Positions 51,929 through 61,307 of a DNA stretch of 64,000 nt are shown here, piece by piece. Made by a program: the position numbers and the translations under genes. This DNA comes from Sporocytophaga sp. (GTDB lineage: Bacteria; Bacteroidota; Bacteroidia; Cytophagales; Cytophagaceae), in NCBI RefSeq assembly GCF_017745095.1, contig NZ_JAGHZZ010000001.1, positions 434,001 through 498,000 on the forward strand, read 5' to 3'. A model generated the notes under the pieces. The model was not told the DNA's origin, did not search any database, and saw only the letters and a program-made list of their open reading frames with translations. Every line of letters starts with the position of its first letter. The first letter of the stretch is position 1.

Positions 51929-54900
51929 ATGTTTGAATTAATAGCCAAAGGAATAACAAAAATTTTCGGTACCAAATCAGAGAGGGACTTGAAGGAGCTG
52001 GGACCATACGTGCAGTTGGTAAATGACGAATATGCGAAATTGAAATCTATTTCCGACGATCAGTTAAGAGCTAAAACCGCTGAGCTTAAAGGAATCATTG
52101 CAAGTGACCTTAAATCTCTGGATGAGCAGATTGCTGCACTTCATAAAAAGATTGCCGATAATCCTGATCTTGATATTAATGAAAAGGAAAAGACCTTTGG
52201 TGAAATAGACAAACTAGAGAAGCAGAGAAACAAAGACCTTGAAGCAGTGCTGATGAAAATTCTTCCTACTGCTTTTGCTGTTGTTAAGGAAACAGCAAGA
52301 AGATGGAAGGAAAACGGAGAAATCGTAGTAGAAGCCGGTGAATTTGATAAAGCGATTGCTTCGAAAAGAAAAGGGGTTGAAATAGTTGGGAATAAAGCAC
52401 ACTGGAAAAATAAATGGATTGCCGCCGGTAATGAAATTACCTGGGAAATGCTCCACTACGATGTTCAGATCATTGGTGGTGTGGTACTTCACCAAGGTAA
52501 AATTGCTGAAATGGCAACTGGTGAAGGTAAAACTCTTGTTGCTACTTTCCCTGCATACCTGAATGCACTTGCAGGTAAAGGTGTTCACATCGTTACAGTT
52601 AACGATTACCTTGCAAAAAGGGACTCAGAGTGGATGGGGCCTCTTTATGAATTCCACGGTCTTACAGTAGACTGTATTGATAAGCATGAGGCAAATTCAG
52701 AGGAACGCGCCGCTGCATACCGTGCTGATATTACCTTTGGTACAAACAATGAATTTGGCTTCGATTATCTGAGAGATAATATGGCCAGAGATACTGATGA
52801 TCTGGTACAGAGAGAACATTTTTATGCAATGGTCGATGAGGTGGACTCTGTCCTAATTGATGATGCAAGAACTCCATTGATCATTTCTGGTCCGGTTCCA
52901 AGAGGAGATGAGCACGAGTTCTATGAATTAAAGCCTCGCGTTTATAAAATTGTAGAAGCGCAAAAGAAAATCGTTAACAACTACCTTGTTGAGGCGAAAA
53001 AGAAAATTGCCGAAGGTGATGAAAAAGCTGGTGGATTAGCTCTTTTCAGAGCGTACAGAGGTCTTCCGAAAGCTAAGCCTTTGATTAAGTACCTCAGTGA
53101 AATGGGTATCAAATCGATCCTTCAGAAAACAGAAAGCTATTATCTGCAGGAAAATGGAAAAATGATGCCTGAAGCAGATGAACCATTGTATTTCACTATC
53201 GATGAGAAACATAACAACATTGAGCTTACAGAGAAAGGTATCGACTTCATCACTGGAGAAGGCGAGGATCCAAACCTGTTTATCCTTCCGGATATAGCTA
53301 CAGGGCTAGATGCAATCGAAGGTAATAAAGCTCTTCCGGAGGAGATAAGAATTACTCAAAAAGAAGCTTTATTAAAAGAATATTCAGATAAATCTCAGCG
53401 TGTTCATACAATTCAGCAATTACTGAAAGCATATGCTTTATTTGAAAAAGATGTAGATTATATCATCGTTGAGAATAAAGTAAAGATTGTTGATGAGCAG
53501 ACAGGTCGTGTGATGGAAGGAAGAAGATATTCTGACGGACTTCACCAGGCCCTTGAAGCAAAAGAAAATGTGAAGGTAGAAGAGGCTACTCAAACCTATG
53601 CAACAATCACACTTCAGAACTATTTCAGAATGTACCATAAGCTTGCCGGTATGACTGGTACTGCGGAGACTGAAGCAGGTGAGTTCTGGGAGATCTATAA
53701 ACTTGATGTTGTTGTTATTCCTACTAACAGAGGAATTGTCAGAGACGATAGAGAAGATAAAGTATATAAAACAGTAAGAGAAAAATTCAATGCTGTTGCA
53801 GATGAAATCAGTGAACTAACTAAGCAAGGACGTCCTGTTCTTGTTGGTACTACTTCCGTTGAGATTTCCGAATTGTTGAGCAGAATGCTTAAACTTCGTA
53901 ATATCAAACACCAGGTATTGAATGCGAAGTACCACCAGAAAGAAGCAGAGATTGTTGCAGAAGCTGGTAAAGCGTCTACTGTAACGATCGCAACCAACAT
54001 GGCTGGTCGTGGTACGGATATTAAACTTACTGCTGAATCTAAAAACGCTGGAGGTTTGGCTATTATCGGTACAGAGAGACATGAGTCTCGTCGTGTAGAC
54101 AGACAGCTCCGCGGTCGTTCAGGTCGTCAGGGAGATCCGGGATCTTCACAGTTCTTCGTAAGTCTTGAAGATAACCTGATGCGTTTGTTCGGTTCGGACA
54201 GAATAGCTAAGTTCATGGACCGTCTTGGTCTTGAAGAAGGTGAGGTAATTCAGCATTCTATGATTACCAAATCAATTGAAAGAGCTCAGAAGAAAGTTGA
54301 AGAAAACAACTTTGGCGTCAGAAAAAGACTTCTTGAGTATGATAACGTAATGAACTCTCAAAGAGAAGTGATTTACACAAGAAGAAGAAATGCTTTATTT
54401 GGCGAGCGTCTGGAGCTTGATATCCTGACGATGATTTATGACCTTTCTGATAACATCGTTACAAATGGCAAAGCAGTTGAAAATTATGAAGACTTTAAAC
54501 TAAGTATCCATACTATTTTCGGCTTTACTTCAAGCATTTCTCAGGATGACTTTAATAAGCTTAAAACTGATGCTTTAACAGATAGATTATATAACGAGGC
54601 ATTGAAATTCTACGCTGATAAAGCTCAGAATCTTGTAGGAAAAACCTTGCCTATATTTAAGGAAATAGAAGCTACAAAAGGAAGAGAAGTTACTTCTGTA
54701 GGAATTCCTTTCACTGATGGCAGAAGAAGTATAAATGTTTCCGGCGATCTGAAAAAACTGGTTACTCCAAACTCAAGAGAGTTGGTTACTTCGGTTGAGA
54801 AATATGCTTCATTAGCCTTTATCGATATGGCATGGAAGGAGCATTTAAGGGATATGGATGATCTGAAGCAGTCTGTTCAGAATGCAGTATTTGAGCAGAA

Positions 54901-55294
54901 AGATCCATTGCTCGTATATAAATTTGAGGCATTCCAGATGTTTAAGGCATTCCTAGGTAAGGTTAATGAAGATACAGTATCATTCCTTTACAAAGCTGAT
55001 TTACCAGTTAGAGAAGCAGAGGAAGTTCAGGAAGCGAGACACCCGAGACCTGTTCAGAATCTGAGAGAAAATAAAGATGAAGCAAGAAGCGTTCTTTCTG
55101 GAAATGGTCAGCCTACTGCTATGTCAGAACCTGAGCAGCCTAAAGTATTACCTGTTAAATCTGAAAAAATAGCAGGACGTAACGATAGGGTATCTGTTCA
55201 ATATAACGACGGAAGCATAAAGAAAGACGTGAAATATAAAACTGTTGAAGATGATATCAACAACAATAAATGCGTAATCATTGATGAAGACTAA
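51929..55294 (+). CDS. secA: Protein translocase ATPase SecA, C-terminal zinc motif absent
   Basis: 1121 residues. Drives preproteins through SecYEG. Walker A is M-A-T-G-E-G-K-T, Walker B V-D-E-V-D-S-V-L-I-D-D-A-R-T-P, and helicase motif VI D-R-Q-L-R-G-R-S-G-R-Q-G-D. Insertions around residues 30-110 and 330-480 account for the large size, as in other Bacteroidota. At the end, where many SecA proteins have G-R-N-D-P-C-P-C-G-S-G-K-K, it reads G-R-N-D-R-V-S-V-Q-Y-N-D-G-S, so the zinc-binding tail is missing and replaced by unrelated sequence. Overlaps the next gene by 11 bases. Confidence 0.96.
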   Translation: MFELIAKGITKIFGTKSERDLKELGPYVQLVNDEYAKLKSISDDQLRAKTAELKGIIASDLKSLDEQIAALHKKIADNPDLDINEKEKTFGEIDKLEKQRNKDLEAVLMKILPTAFAVVKETARRWKENGEIVVEAGEFDKAIASKRKGVEIVGNKAHWKNKWIAAGNEITWEMLHYDVQIIGGVVLHQGKIAEMATGEGKTLVATFPAYLNALAGKGVHIVTVNDYLAKRDSEWMGPLYEFHGLTVDCIDKHEANSEERAAAYRADITFGTNNEFGFDYLRDNMARDTDDLVQREHFYAMVDEVDSVLIDDARTPLIISGPVPRGDEHEFYELKPRVYKIVEAQKKIVNNYLVEAKKKIAEGDEKAGGLALFRAYRGLPKAKPLIKYLSEMGIKSILQKTESYYLQENGKMMPEADEPLYFTIDEKHNNIELTEKGIDFITGEGEDPNLFILPDIATGLDAIEGNKALPEEIRITQKEALLKEYSDKSQRVHTIQQLLKAYALFEKDVDYIIVENKVKIVDEQTGRVMEGRRYSDGLHQALEAKENVKVEEATQTYATITLQNYFRMYHKLAGMTGTAETEAGEFWEIYKLDVVVIPTNRGIVRDDREDKVYKTVREKFNAVADEISELTKQGRPVLVGTTSVEISELLSRMLKLRNIKHQVLNAKYHQKEAEIVAEAGKASTVTIATNMAGRGTDIKLTAESKNAGGLAIIGTERHESRRVDRQLRGRSGRQGDPGSSQFFVSLEDNLMRLFGSDRIAKFMDRLGLEEGEVIQHSMITKSIERAQKKVEENNFGVRKRLLEYDNVMNSQREVIYTRRRNALFGERLELDILTMIYDLSDNIVTNGKAVENYEDFKLSIHTIFGFTSSISQDDFNKLKTDALTDRLYNEALKFYADKAQNLVGKTLPIFKEIEATKGREVTSVGIPFTDGRRSINVSGDLKKLVTPNSRELVTSVEKYASLAFIDMAWKEHLRDMDDLKQSVQNAVFEQKDPLLVYKFEAFQMFKAFLGKVNEDTVSFLYKADLPVREAEEVQEARHPRPVQNLRENKDEARSVLSGNGQPTAMSEPEQPKVLPVKSEKIAGRNDRVSVQYNDGSIKKDVKYKTVEDDINNNKCVIIDED

Positions 55295-55832
55295 AAAACT
55301 AATCAGCCGTCTTGGCTTACTGAGTGTTGTATTCGTTCTGATGAGCTGTGCAAAAGGCCAGACTCAAATGAAACAGGATACTACCAAAGGTATGTTCAAG
55401 GAGGATCTGACTGCCTACAGGCCTAAGTACGATACTGACTCAGCCCCAAAGACTTCTCCTAAGGAAACAAAAAGTACACCTCCTGCAAGTGGAGGTAATA
55501 CCAGTGCGCCGGCCACTGCAGGACAAACAGCAGACGCACGTGTTGATTCTGTAGCTGCAAGGAACAAAAGTATCAATAAAAGTGCACAGGGCTACAGAGT
55601 GCTTGTATATTCAGGTAATAGCAGTGAGGAGTCCAGAAAGGTTAGAGAGCGTATTTATAAGATTCTTCCGGATGCTGATATTTATGCTCAGTACAAGCAA
55701 CCTACTTTCAGAGTGAAGGTGGGTGATTGCTTTAACAGAATAGAGGCGAACAATCTCTACGTAAAGCTGAAGGATGAATTCCCTGAAGCTAAGATTGTAC
55801 CTGATCAGATTAACATTATTGTCAAAGAGTAA
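55284..55832 (+). CDS. SPOR-domain-like lipoprotein
   Basis: 182 residues from the ATG at 55284 (inside the end of secA; a TTG one codon earlier is possible). Lipobox V-L-M-S-C (about Cys22). A long Pro/Thr/Ser-rich linker is followed by a SPOR-type domain from G-Y-R-V-L-V-Y-S-G…to I-N-I-I-V-K-E, with V-R-E-R-I-Y-K and F-R-V-K-V-G-D. SPOR domains bind denuded peptidoglycan at the septum. The 11-base overlap with secA suggests coupled expression. Confidence 0.85.
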   Translation: MKTKKLISRLGLLSVVFVLMSCAKGQTQMKQDTTKGMFKEDLTAYRPKYDTDSAPKTSPKETKSTPPASGGNTSAPATAGQTADARVDSVAARNKSINKSAQGYRVLVYSGNSSEESRKVRERIYKILPDADIYAQYKQPTFRVKVGDCFNRIEANNLYVKLKDEFPEAKIVPDQINIIVKE

Positions 55833-55838
55833 ATTTTT

Positions 55839-57029
55839 ATGAGTCTTGTTCCAAGAATAAAAGAGCTGGCTGCAAAGTATGCAGGAGATACTGTAAACGA
55901 CAGAAGATATTTGCATGCCAACCCTGAATTGTCTTTTGAGGAATTCAATACATGTAAGTATGTAGCAGATAAGCTCAGAAGTTTTGGAATTGAAACTCAG
56001 GAAGGCATTGCAGATACGGGAGTTGTCGGACTTATAAAAGGAAGAAATCCAGAAAAGAAGATTATCGCACTGAGAGCTGATATGGATGCGCTTCCTATTA
56101 TAGAGGCTAATGATGTTCCTTATAAATCAAAGAATGTAGGTGTGATGCATGCTTGTGGGCATGATGTACATACTTCCTCTTTGCTAGGCTCTGCAAGGAT
56201 ATTGCAGGAGGTAAGGGATTCATTTGAAGGAACTATTAAACTGGTTTTTCAACCAGGTGAAGAAAAAATTCCTGGTGGAGCTTCTTTAATGATTAAAGCT
56301 GGGGTGTTGAAAAATCCTGCTCCCGTAAACATTATTGGTCAGCACGTAATGCCAGCAATCCCAGCAGGAAAAGTTGGTTTCCGCTCCGGCATGTATATGG
56401 CAAGTGCAGACGAAATCTATGTTACAGTAAAAGGTAAAGGTGGTCATGCAGCTATGCCTGATAAAAATATTGATCCAATCCTCATAGCTTCTCACATAAT
56501 CATTGCGTTGCAGCAAATCGTAAGTAGAAATTGTGATCCTAAGCTGCCTTGTGTTCTTTCCTTTGGTAAATTCATTGCGAATGGTGCAACCAATGTTGTT
56601 CCAAATGAAGTGAAGATCGAGGGTACATTCAGAACCCTGGACGAAAAATGGAGAAAGGATGCTCATGCCAAAATGAAAAAAATGGCAGAATGCATCGCTG
56701 AAGGGATGGGCGGCGAATGTGAGTTTACCGTACTTAATGGTTATCCTTATTTAAGAAATGAGCCAGAATTGACAGGCAGACTTAAATCTTTTGCTACAGA
56801 TTTTCTTGGTGAAGAGAATGTAGTTGACCTTGATTTATGGATGGCATCTGAAGATTTTGCCTACTATACTCAGCAGATAGATGCATGTTTCTACAGGTTG
56901 GGTGTTAGAAATGAAGCTAAAGGGATAATTTCCGGAGTACATACTCCAACTTTTGATATTGATGAGACCGCTCTTGAAACAGGCTCCGGATTGATGGCTT
57001 GGCTAGCAGTCAATGAGCTTGGTTCTTAA
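55839..57029 (+). CDS. M20-family amidohydrolase
   Basis: 396 residues. Metal ligands are visible: M-H-A-C-G-H-D-V-H-T (Cys/His), Q-P-G-E-E (Glu) and a late H-T-P-T-F. The lid/dimerisation domain runs about 180-290 (K-G-K-G-G-H-A-A-M-P). This is the N-acyl-L-amino acid amidohydrolase/hippuricase group; the actual substrate (N-acyl amino acid, indole-acetyl amide or N-acetyl-diaminopimelate) is not determined. It starts 6 bases after the SPOR gene. A strong terminator closes the secA group. Confidence 0.92.
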   Translation: MSLVPRIKELAAKYAGDTVNDRRYLHANPELSFEEFNTCKYVADKLRSFGIETQEGIADTGVVGLIKGRNPEKKIIALRADMDALPIIEANDVPYKSKNVGVMHACGHDVHTSSLLGSARILQEVRDSFEGTIKLVFQPGEEKIPGGASLMIKAGVLKNPAPVNIIGQHVMPAIPAGKVGFRSGMYMASADEIYVTVKGKGGHAAMPDKNIDPILIASHIIIALQQIVSRNCDPKLPCVLSFGKFIANGATNVVPNEVKIEGTFRTLDEKWRKDAHAKMKKMAECIAEGMGGECEFTVLNGYPYLRNEPELTGRLKSFATDFLGEENVVDLDLWMASEDFAYYTQQIDACFYRLGVRNEAKGIISGVHTPTFDIDETALETGSGLMAWLAVNELGS

Positions 57030-57038
57030 AATTATTTT

Positions 57039-57075
57039 AAAGGGGAAGTTGTTAAATCTTCCCCTTTGTTTTTTT
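57039..57075. terminator. Terminator between the amidohydrolase and SDR genes
   Basis: AAAGGGGAAG / CTTCCCCTTT, perfect 10-bp stem with a 9-base loop and T-run; can serve both convergent genes. Confidence 0.9.
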
Positions 57076-57093
57076 AGCCTCTTTTTCCTTGGC

Positions 57094-57849
57094 TTATTGT
57101 TGTTTACGACTGGTAGCATTGTTCAGCATTTTGATTGCAAACTGTGGGGCAATTCTTGAAAGCCAGTGCAGCAATTCCACTTTACCTACTCTTATCTCCG
57201 TTTGTCCCTTTTCGAGTTTGGAAATCATTTCAGAAACAGCTTTGTCAACTGGTATTGCCATTTTGGGTGGATTGCCATTGTGCCATGGAGTATCTACCAC
57301 TGGCAATAGAACTTCTGTGATTGTGGTAGGAGATGACTTACTTAATTGCATTCTTAAAACCTGCGTAAAGGAGTGTAATGCAGCTTTTGTCGCATTATAA
57401 AACGGATATATTTCTCTTGGAGCATAAACTAGTCCTGTCGAAATATTAACGATTTGAGAGCGCTTATTTTTCTCAATTACCGGAAGTAATATTTTGATCA
57501 GTCTGATTGGAGCCATGATGTTAATGTTAAATTCCTCAACCGCTTTTGGTAAAGCAAATTCATCTGTCCTGAAGTCTATTTTATTGACTATTGCGGCATT
57601 ATTAATCAATATATTAAGACCTGGATATTTTGAAATGATTTGATTACACAGATCATTACAATCTTTTATTTTGGAAAGGTCACATTGAAAAATATCTATT
57701 TCGGGAATTTCCTTTTGTGCCTGCTGAAGCTTTTCAATAGTACGGCCACAAATCAGAACTTTGCAACCTTTCTGAGTAAGTTCCTTTGCCAGTTGAAGTC
57801 CCACGCCGGAACTGCCACCGGTTATTAGTACGATATCTCCTTTTTGCAT
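57094..57849 (-). CDS. Short-chain dehydrogenase/reductase
   Basis: 251 residues from the ATG at 57849 (M-Q-K-G-D-I-V-L-I-T-G-G-S-S-G-V-G); a TTG 11 codons up is less likely. Cofactor motif T-G-G-S-S-G-V-G, N-N-A-A structural motif, catalytic Ser in I-V-N-I-S-T-G and Y-x-x-x-K in P-F-Y-N-A-T-K. The C-terminal half is like DltE-type SDRs. The substrate is unknown. It lies 63 bases downstream of a Crp/Fnr regulator on the same strand. Confidence 0.9.
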   Translation of the reverse strand: MQKGDIVLITGGSSGVGLQLAKELTQKGCKVLICGRTIEKLQQAQKEIPEIDIFQCDLSKIKDCNDLCNQIISKYPGLNILINNAAIVNKIDFRTDEFALPKAVEEFNINIMAPIRLIKILLPVIEKNKRSQIVNISTGLVYAPREIYPFYNATKAALHSFTQVLRMQLSKSSPTTITEVLLPVVDTPWHNGNPPKMAIPVDKAVSEMISKLEKGQTEIRVGKVELLHWLSRIAPQFAIKMLNNATSRKQQ

Positions 57850-57912
57850 TTTTTCAATTACTTGATTAGAATGCAAAAACAAGAAAAAAATTTTATTAAA
57901 AATTAACCTAAG

Positions 57913-58515
57913 TTAATGATTTTCATTTTTTCTTATTCTACTTAAAGATATTGGTGATATTCCAAGGTACGATGCGATCATATGTTGCTTGACGCGGTTT
58001 TCAAGTGTGGGAAATTCATTGAGAAAGTCCATGTATCTTTCTCTTGCATCAAGTAAAAGCAGATCTCTTTCTCTTTTTTCTTTAGTGACGAATGCATGTT
58101 CTAGCATTGCAATCAATAAGACGCTCCAACACTCATGTCTCTTTTTTACCTCAAGCCATTGTGCATAGTCAATTTCAAAAATGTCACTATCTTCTAATGC
58201 TTCTATATACAATAAGGAGGGCTTTTGAGCAATCATTGCAGAATAGGAAACAATAAATTTTCCTTCTGTTAAAAAGTTTTTAGTGAATTCCTTTCCCGTT
58301 TTATCAATATAGAGATATCTGAAAAGCCCTTCATTGATGAATGCAAACTTTCTCGGAATTTGACCTTCAGATATGAAGTACTCACCTTTGTTTACTCTGA
58401 CGGGTTTTAAAAGCTTTAAAAAATAATCAGTTTCTTCTGCAGTAGAGGAAGCAACAAGGCTCAGAAAACTTTTGATTTTTTTTAATGAATCACTATTGTT
58501 TGGATTACCTTTCAT
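57913..58515 (-). CDS. Crp/Fnr-family transcriptional regulator
   Basis: 200 residues. Beta-barrel (V-N-K-G-E-Y-F-I-S-E-G-Q-I-P) and a C-terminal helix-turn-helix ending A-S-Y-L-G-I-S-P-I-S-L-S-R-I-R-K, almost the same as in the paralogue at 23969. No evident cAMP phosphate-binding pair. Both paralogues precede an oxidoreductase on the same strand; they probably control it. Confidence 0.88.
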   Translation of the reverse strand: MKGNPNNSDSLKKIKSFLSLVASSTAEETDYFLKLLKPVRVNKGEYFISEGQIPRKFAFINEGLFRYLYIDKTGKEFTKNFLTEGKFIVSYSAMIAQKPSLLYIEALEDSDIFEIDYAQWLEVKKRHECWSVLLIAMLEHAFVTKEKRERDLLLLDARERYMDFLNEFPTLENRVKQHMIASYLGISPISLSRIRKNENH

Positions 58516-58623
58516 TCAATGCAAACTATATTGCCTGCTCTAATTTGCATATTTTCAGAATGAAAAGCTATCCTTAACTTTAGGAGGGATAGTTGCTTAG
58601 GTTTTAGTTACAGGATATAAAGA

Positions 58624-60420
58624 TTATTGTGCATATTGGGAGTCAGCAAGAGATGGTAAACCAAGTCTCTGGGCTTGGAGGTTGTACATCTTTTCTGCAA
58701 AAGCATCACTGGTAATATGGTATCTTGCGCCTACGTATTTTTTAATATTTCCATTTTCATCAAAAACAGGGACCAGATAGGCATCCACCCAATAGTGGCT
58801 TCCGTCTTTTGCTTTGTTTTTGATGATGGCATTAAATGTTTCACCTCTTTTAATAGTGCTCCAAAAAATTTTAAATAGTGCAGGTGGCATATCCGGATGT
58901 CTGAATATATTGTGAGGTTTGCCGATAAGCTCTTCTGCAGTATACTTAGACACCGTACAGAGCTTTTCGTTTACCATAGTAATGGTTCCATATTGATCTG
59001 ATTCGGAAAGGATGGTTGTCAGACTAAAAACCTTTTCACGGATTTCCATTTCCATTTTCTGATTTTCAGTTATGGATACAATGCGGGAAAGCTCTTCCTG
59101 CGCAGTATTTAGCTCTTCCAGGTTTTGTCTCAGTTCCTCTTCTTGTGCACGCATGGATTCTGCCTGACTCTGAGTTTCGTGAAGTAGTTTTTGTGTATGA
59201 AGGCTAGTTCTCAAAGAAGTAATAGAAGCAGCAAGACTTTCACCTGCCTTTTTCAGTAATTCAATTTTATAACTTTCTATCTTTTTGAAACAGGCAAATT
59301 CCATAACACCATAAACTGTATCGTTTACAATCAGAGGGCAGATAACAACAAATTGCGGCAAAGCTTCTCCTAACCCTGACGTAATGCGGATATAATCTTT
59401 AGGTACATCGGATAGAATAATCAAGTCTTTCTCCAGGTAACATTGGCCAACAAGCCCTTCACCGGGAAGTATCGTGTTTTTGATATACTTTTTATGCCCA
59501 TATGCATAACACCCCGTCAACTCCAAATGCTTATCCCCCTCATGATCATTTAAAATGAATAGTGAGCCCTGATTGGCGTTGATATATTTTGTTAGAAATG
59601 AAATGGCTTTATCAGACAAGTCATCGATTTTCTTGTCATTAGTTCTTATTAGTTCAGAAATTTTGGCAATACCTATATTGATAAAATTTTCATTTTCGTT
59701 TTTTTCAGTGGCATCAAAAATGTATTTATGCATTTTTATCAATGCTAATCCTAGTTTGTCATCTTCTTCAGCCTTGAATTCCTTTTCCAGATTGCCTTCC
59801 GAAATGTCCTCGGCAAATTCAATTCCTTTATTGATCCTAGCCAATTCCTTTGTAAGATTTAAGTTTGAAGCAAGACTAACTTTTGCAGATGCCTCAAATT
59901 CATAACTCCAATATCCGCAAAGCAAAAAGATAACTGCCGCGAGTAATGCATGAATAATAAAAGTGTTTAAAGGCATGTAATCAGCAGTAGTAAAATAAAC
60001 TTCTTTCATACCTGCATACTGCAGGTAGCCGAAAAGTGCATGATGTACTATAACTATAGTTGCCAAAGGAATTTGATTCTTCCAATTTCTATAGTATATG
60101 AGAATAATAGACCCTATAAATGCGAAGAAATGCATCTCTAGCATACCATGCATCTGGTAGATAAACTGAGCCATAAAAATTCCCAATGATAAACTACCCA
60201 CATGTTGATACCATAATTTGTCCGGTGCCAGCTTTAAAGTGGTGAAATACATAATCAGGTTCAGAGCTCCAGCAGCAATGGCGATCAGATAGGTATCATA
60301 TACAAATGAAATAACAAGCCCGAATGCAAAGAAAGAACTAAGAAAATAGCTGAGAAACTGAGGCTTGATATTCATGAATTCTGAAGAATCTTTATTGGTA
60401 GTGCTATTGGAAGTAATCAT
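58624..60420 (-). CDS. Membrane sensor with GAF and Aer-like PAS domains, no output domain
   Basis: 598 residues. About residues 18-175 form six or more membrane helices with Q-M-H-G-M-L-E-M-H-F-F-A-F and H-H-A-L-F-G-Y-L-Q-Y, as in the membrane domain of some chemoreceptors. A HAMP-like segment (about 195-235), a GAF domain (about 245-395), a coiled coil (about 400-455) and a PAS domain follow. The PAS has F-R-H-P-D-M-P-P-A-L-F and H-Y-W-V-D-A-Y-L-V-P-V-F, like aerotaxis PAS. There is neither a methyl-accepting signalling hairpin, a histidine kinase, nor a GGDEF domain. Start overlaps the stop of the thioredoxin-like gene (ATGA). Confidence 0.85.
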   Translation of the reverse strand: MITSNSTTNKDSSEFMNIKPQFLSYFLSSFFAFGLVISFVYDTYLIAIAAGALNLIMYFTTLKLAPDKLWYQHVGSLSLGIFMAQFIYQMHGMLEMHFFAFIGSIILIYYRNWKNQIPLATIVIVHHALFGYLQYAGMKEVYFTTADYMPLNTFIIHALLAAVIFLLCGYWSYEFEASAKVSLASNLNLTKELARINKGIEFAEDISEGNLEKEFKAEEDDKLGLALIKMHKYIFDATEKNENENFINIGIAKISELIRTNDKKIDDLSDKAISFLTKYINANQGSLFILNDHEGDKHLELTGCYAYGHKKYIKNTILPGEGLVGQCYLEKDLIILSDVPKDYIRITSGLGEALPQFVVICPLIVNDTVYGVMEFACFKKIESYKIELLKKAGESLAASITSLRTSLHTQKLLHETQSQAESMRAQEEELRQNLEELNTAQEELSRIVSITENQKMEMEIREKVFSLTTILSESDQYGTITMVNEKLCTVSKYTAEELIGKPHNIFRHPDMPPALFKIFWSTIKRGETFNAIIKNKAKDGSHYWVDAYLVPVFDENGNIKKYVGARYHITSDAFAEKMYNLQAQRLGLPSLADSQYAQ

Positions 60421-61001
60421 TGAGTTTTAAGAAAATTAAGGTCAGAGTTGAGGTTGCATCCATACGCTTTGGATGCTATAGGAGGTATATTAGGTAGTGG
60501 TTTATTGTTTAGTAAGGAGTCAAGGACGATTTCCGGGAAATACGTTTCTTTATCCGTGCAAAAGCGTGCTTTATTATAGTTACCTCTGTATATTATAATA
60601 CCATCCTTTAGTATAACAGCTTGTGGTGTTGCATAGACACCAAGGGAATCAGCAATTGAGCCATCATCCGCAATAAGTTTGAAATGGAATGTGTTCTTGT
60701 AATCTTTGATATATGCTTGCTCAACAACTGCAAGAAAGGTTATGCGATCCTTGTACTTCCTTTGCAGAGACTGGATATATTCTGAATTGAATTTAGAGCA
60801 GGGGCAATTAGGGTTGAAAAAATGAAGAAGTATTGGTTTTTGATATTCATTGAATAAGGAAGTCCTATGGCCTATGCTGATAGTTTTATAGTTATCAGGA
60901 ACTGAAGTCGGAAGGCTGTACCTATAATATTCGTTCCATAGAAGAACGCATACAGAAATTAAACAAAATGGGATTATTAGAAGTATTAAACCTTTTTTCA
61001 A
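60417..61001 (-). CDS. Membrane-anchored thioredoxin-fold protein with C-P-C motif
   Basis: 194 residues, TTG start (an in-frame stop is nearby upstream and no ATG is available). One N-terminal membrane helix (L-I-L-L-I-I-P-F-C-L-I-S-V-C-V-L-L) and then a thioredoxin fold: L-L-H-F-F-N-P-N-C-P-C-S-K-F-N carries the redox cysteines as C-P-C-S instead of C-x-x-C. The cis-Pro region is A-T-P-Q-A-V-I. Similar C-P-C-(S/R)-x-F proteins (DUF6436-like) are known but uncharacterised. The 4-base overlap with the sensor gene ties the two. Confidence 0.78.
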   Translation of the reverse strand: MKKGLILLIIPFCLISVCVLLWNEYYRYSLPTSVPDNYKTISIGHRTSLFNEYQKPILLHFFNPNCPCSKFNSEYIQSLQRKYKDRITFLAVVEQAYIKDYKNTFHFKLIADDGSIADSLGVYATPQAVILKDGIIIYRGNYNKARFCTDKETYFPEIVLDSLLNNKPLPNIPPIASKAYGCNLNSDLNFLKTQ

Positions 61002-61217
61002 GATTACAGAAACTGGTTACGAAAAGTCAACGATGAAGACTTTAAAAATTGCAACGTGAAGCTCGGTCAGGATTCCTCTGGAGACGTAAGACCCTTTGAT
61101 CATTGCTCCTTTTTTGGGTTTCAAGGAGTAGACGAAATTTTTTTTTACAAATATGAAAGAGGTATTGGTGCTCATGAAACTATTTTAATCAAAATATCAG
61201 GCACAAAACTCCTGTAA
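60990..61217 (+). pseudogene. Open frame without start, possible gene remnant
   Basis: 75 codons on the plus strand from just inside the divergent thioredoxin-like gene to TAA at 61215-61217. It reads like protein (…Y-R-N-W-L-R-K-V-N-D-E-D-F-K-N-C…F-F-G-F-Q-G-V-D-E-I-F-F-Y-K-Y-E-R-G), but there is no ATG/GTG/TTG at its start and a TAA lies just upstream. Probably a truncated gene; family not recognised. The rest of the 61218-61320 gap is the promoter region of the next gene. Confidence 0.4.
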
Positions 61218-61307
61218 AGAAAAATATGAATATTAGGTTTTTAGGCTGTATTATTTTTTAAGGATATTAAAATGCAAAATATAAAGGGATGAAAATGCTT
61301 CTTCGAT

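Noticed and set aside
52214-54082. Minus-strand frames of 124, 101, 88 and 66 residues inside secA
   Set aside because: Antisense shadows; secA coding is unambiguous over the whole stretch.
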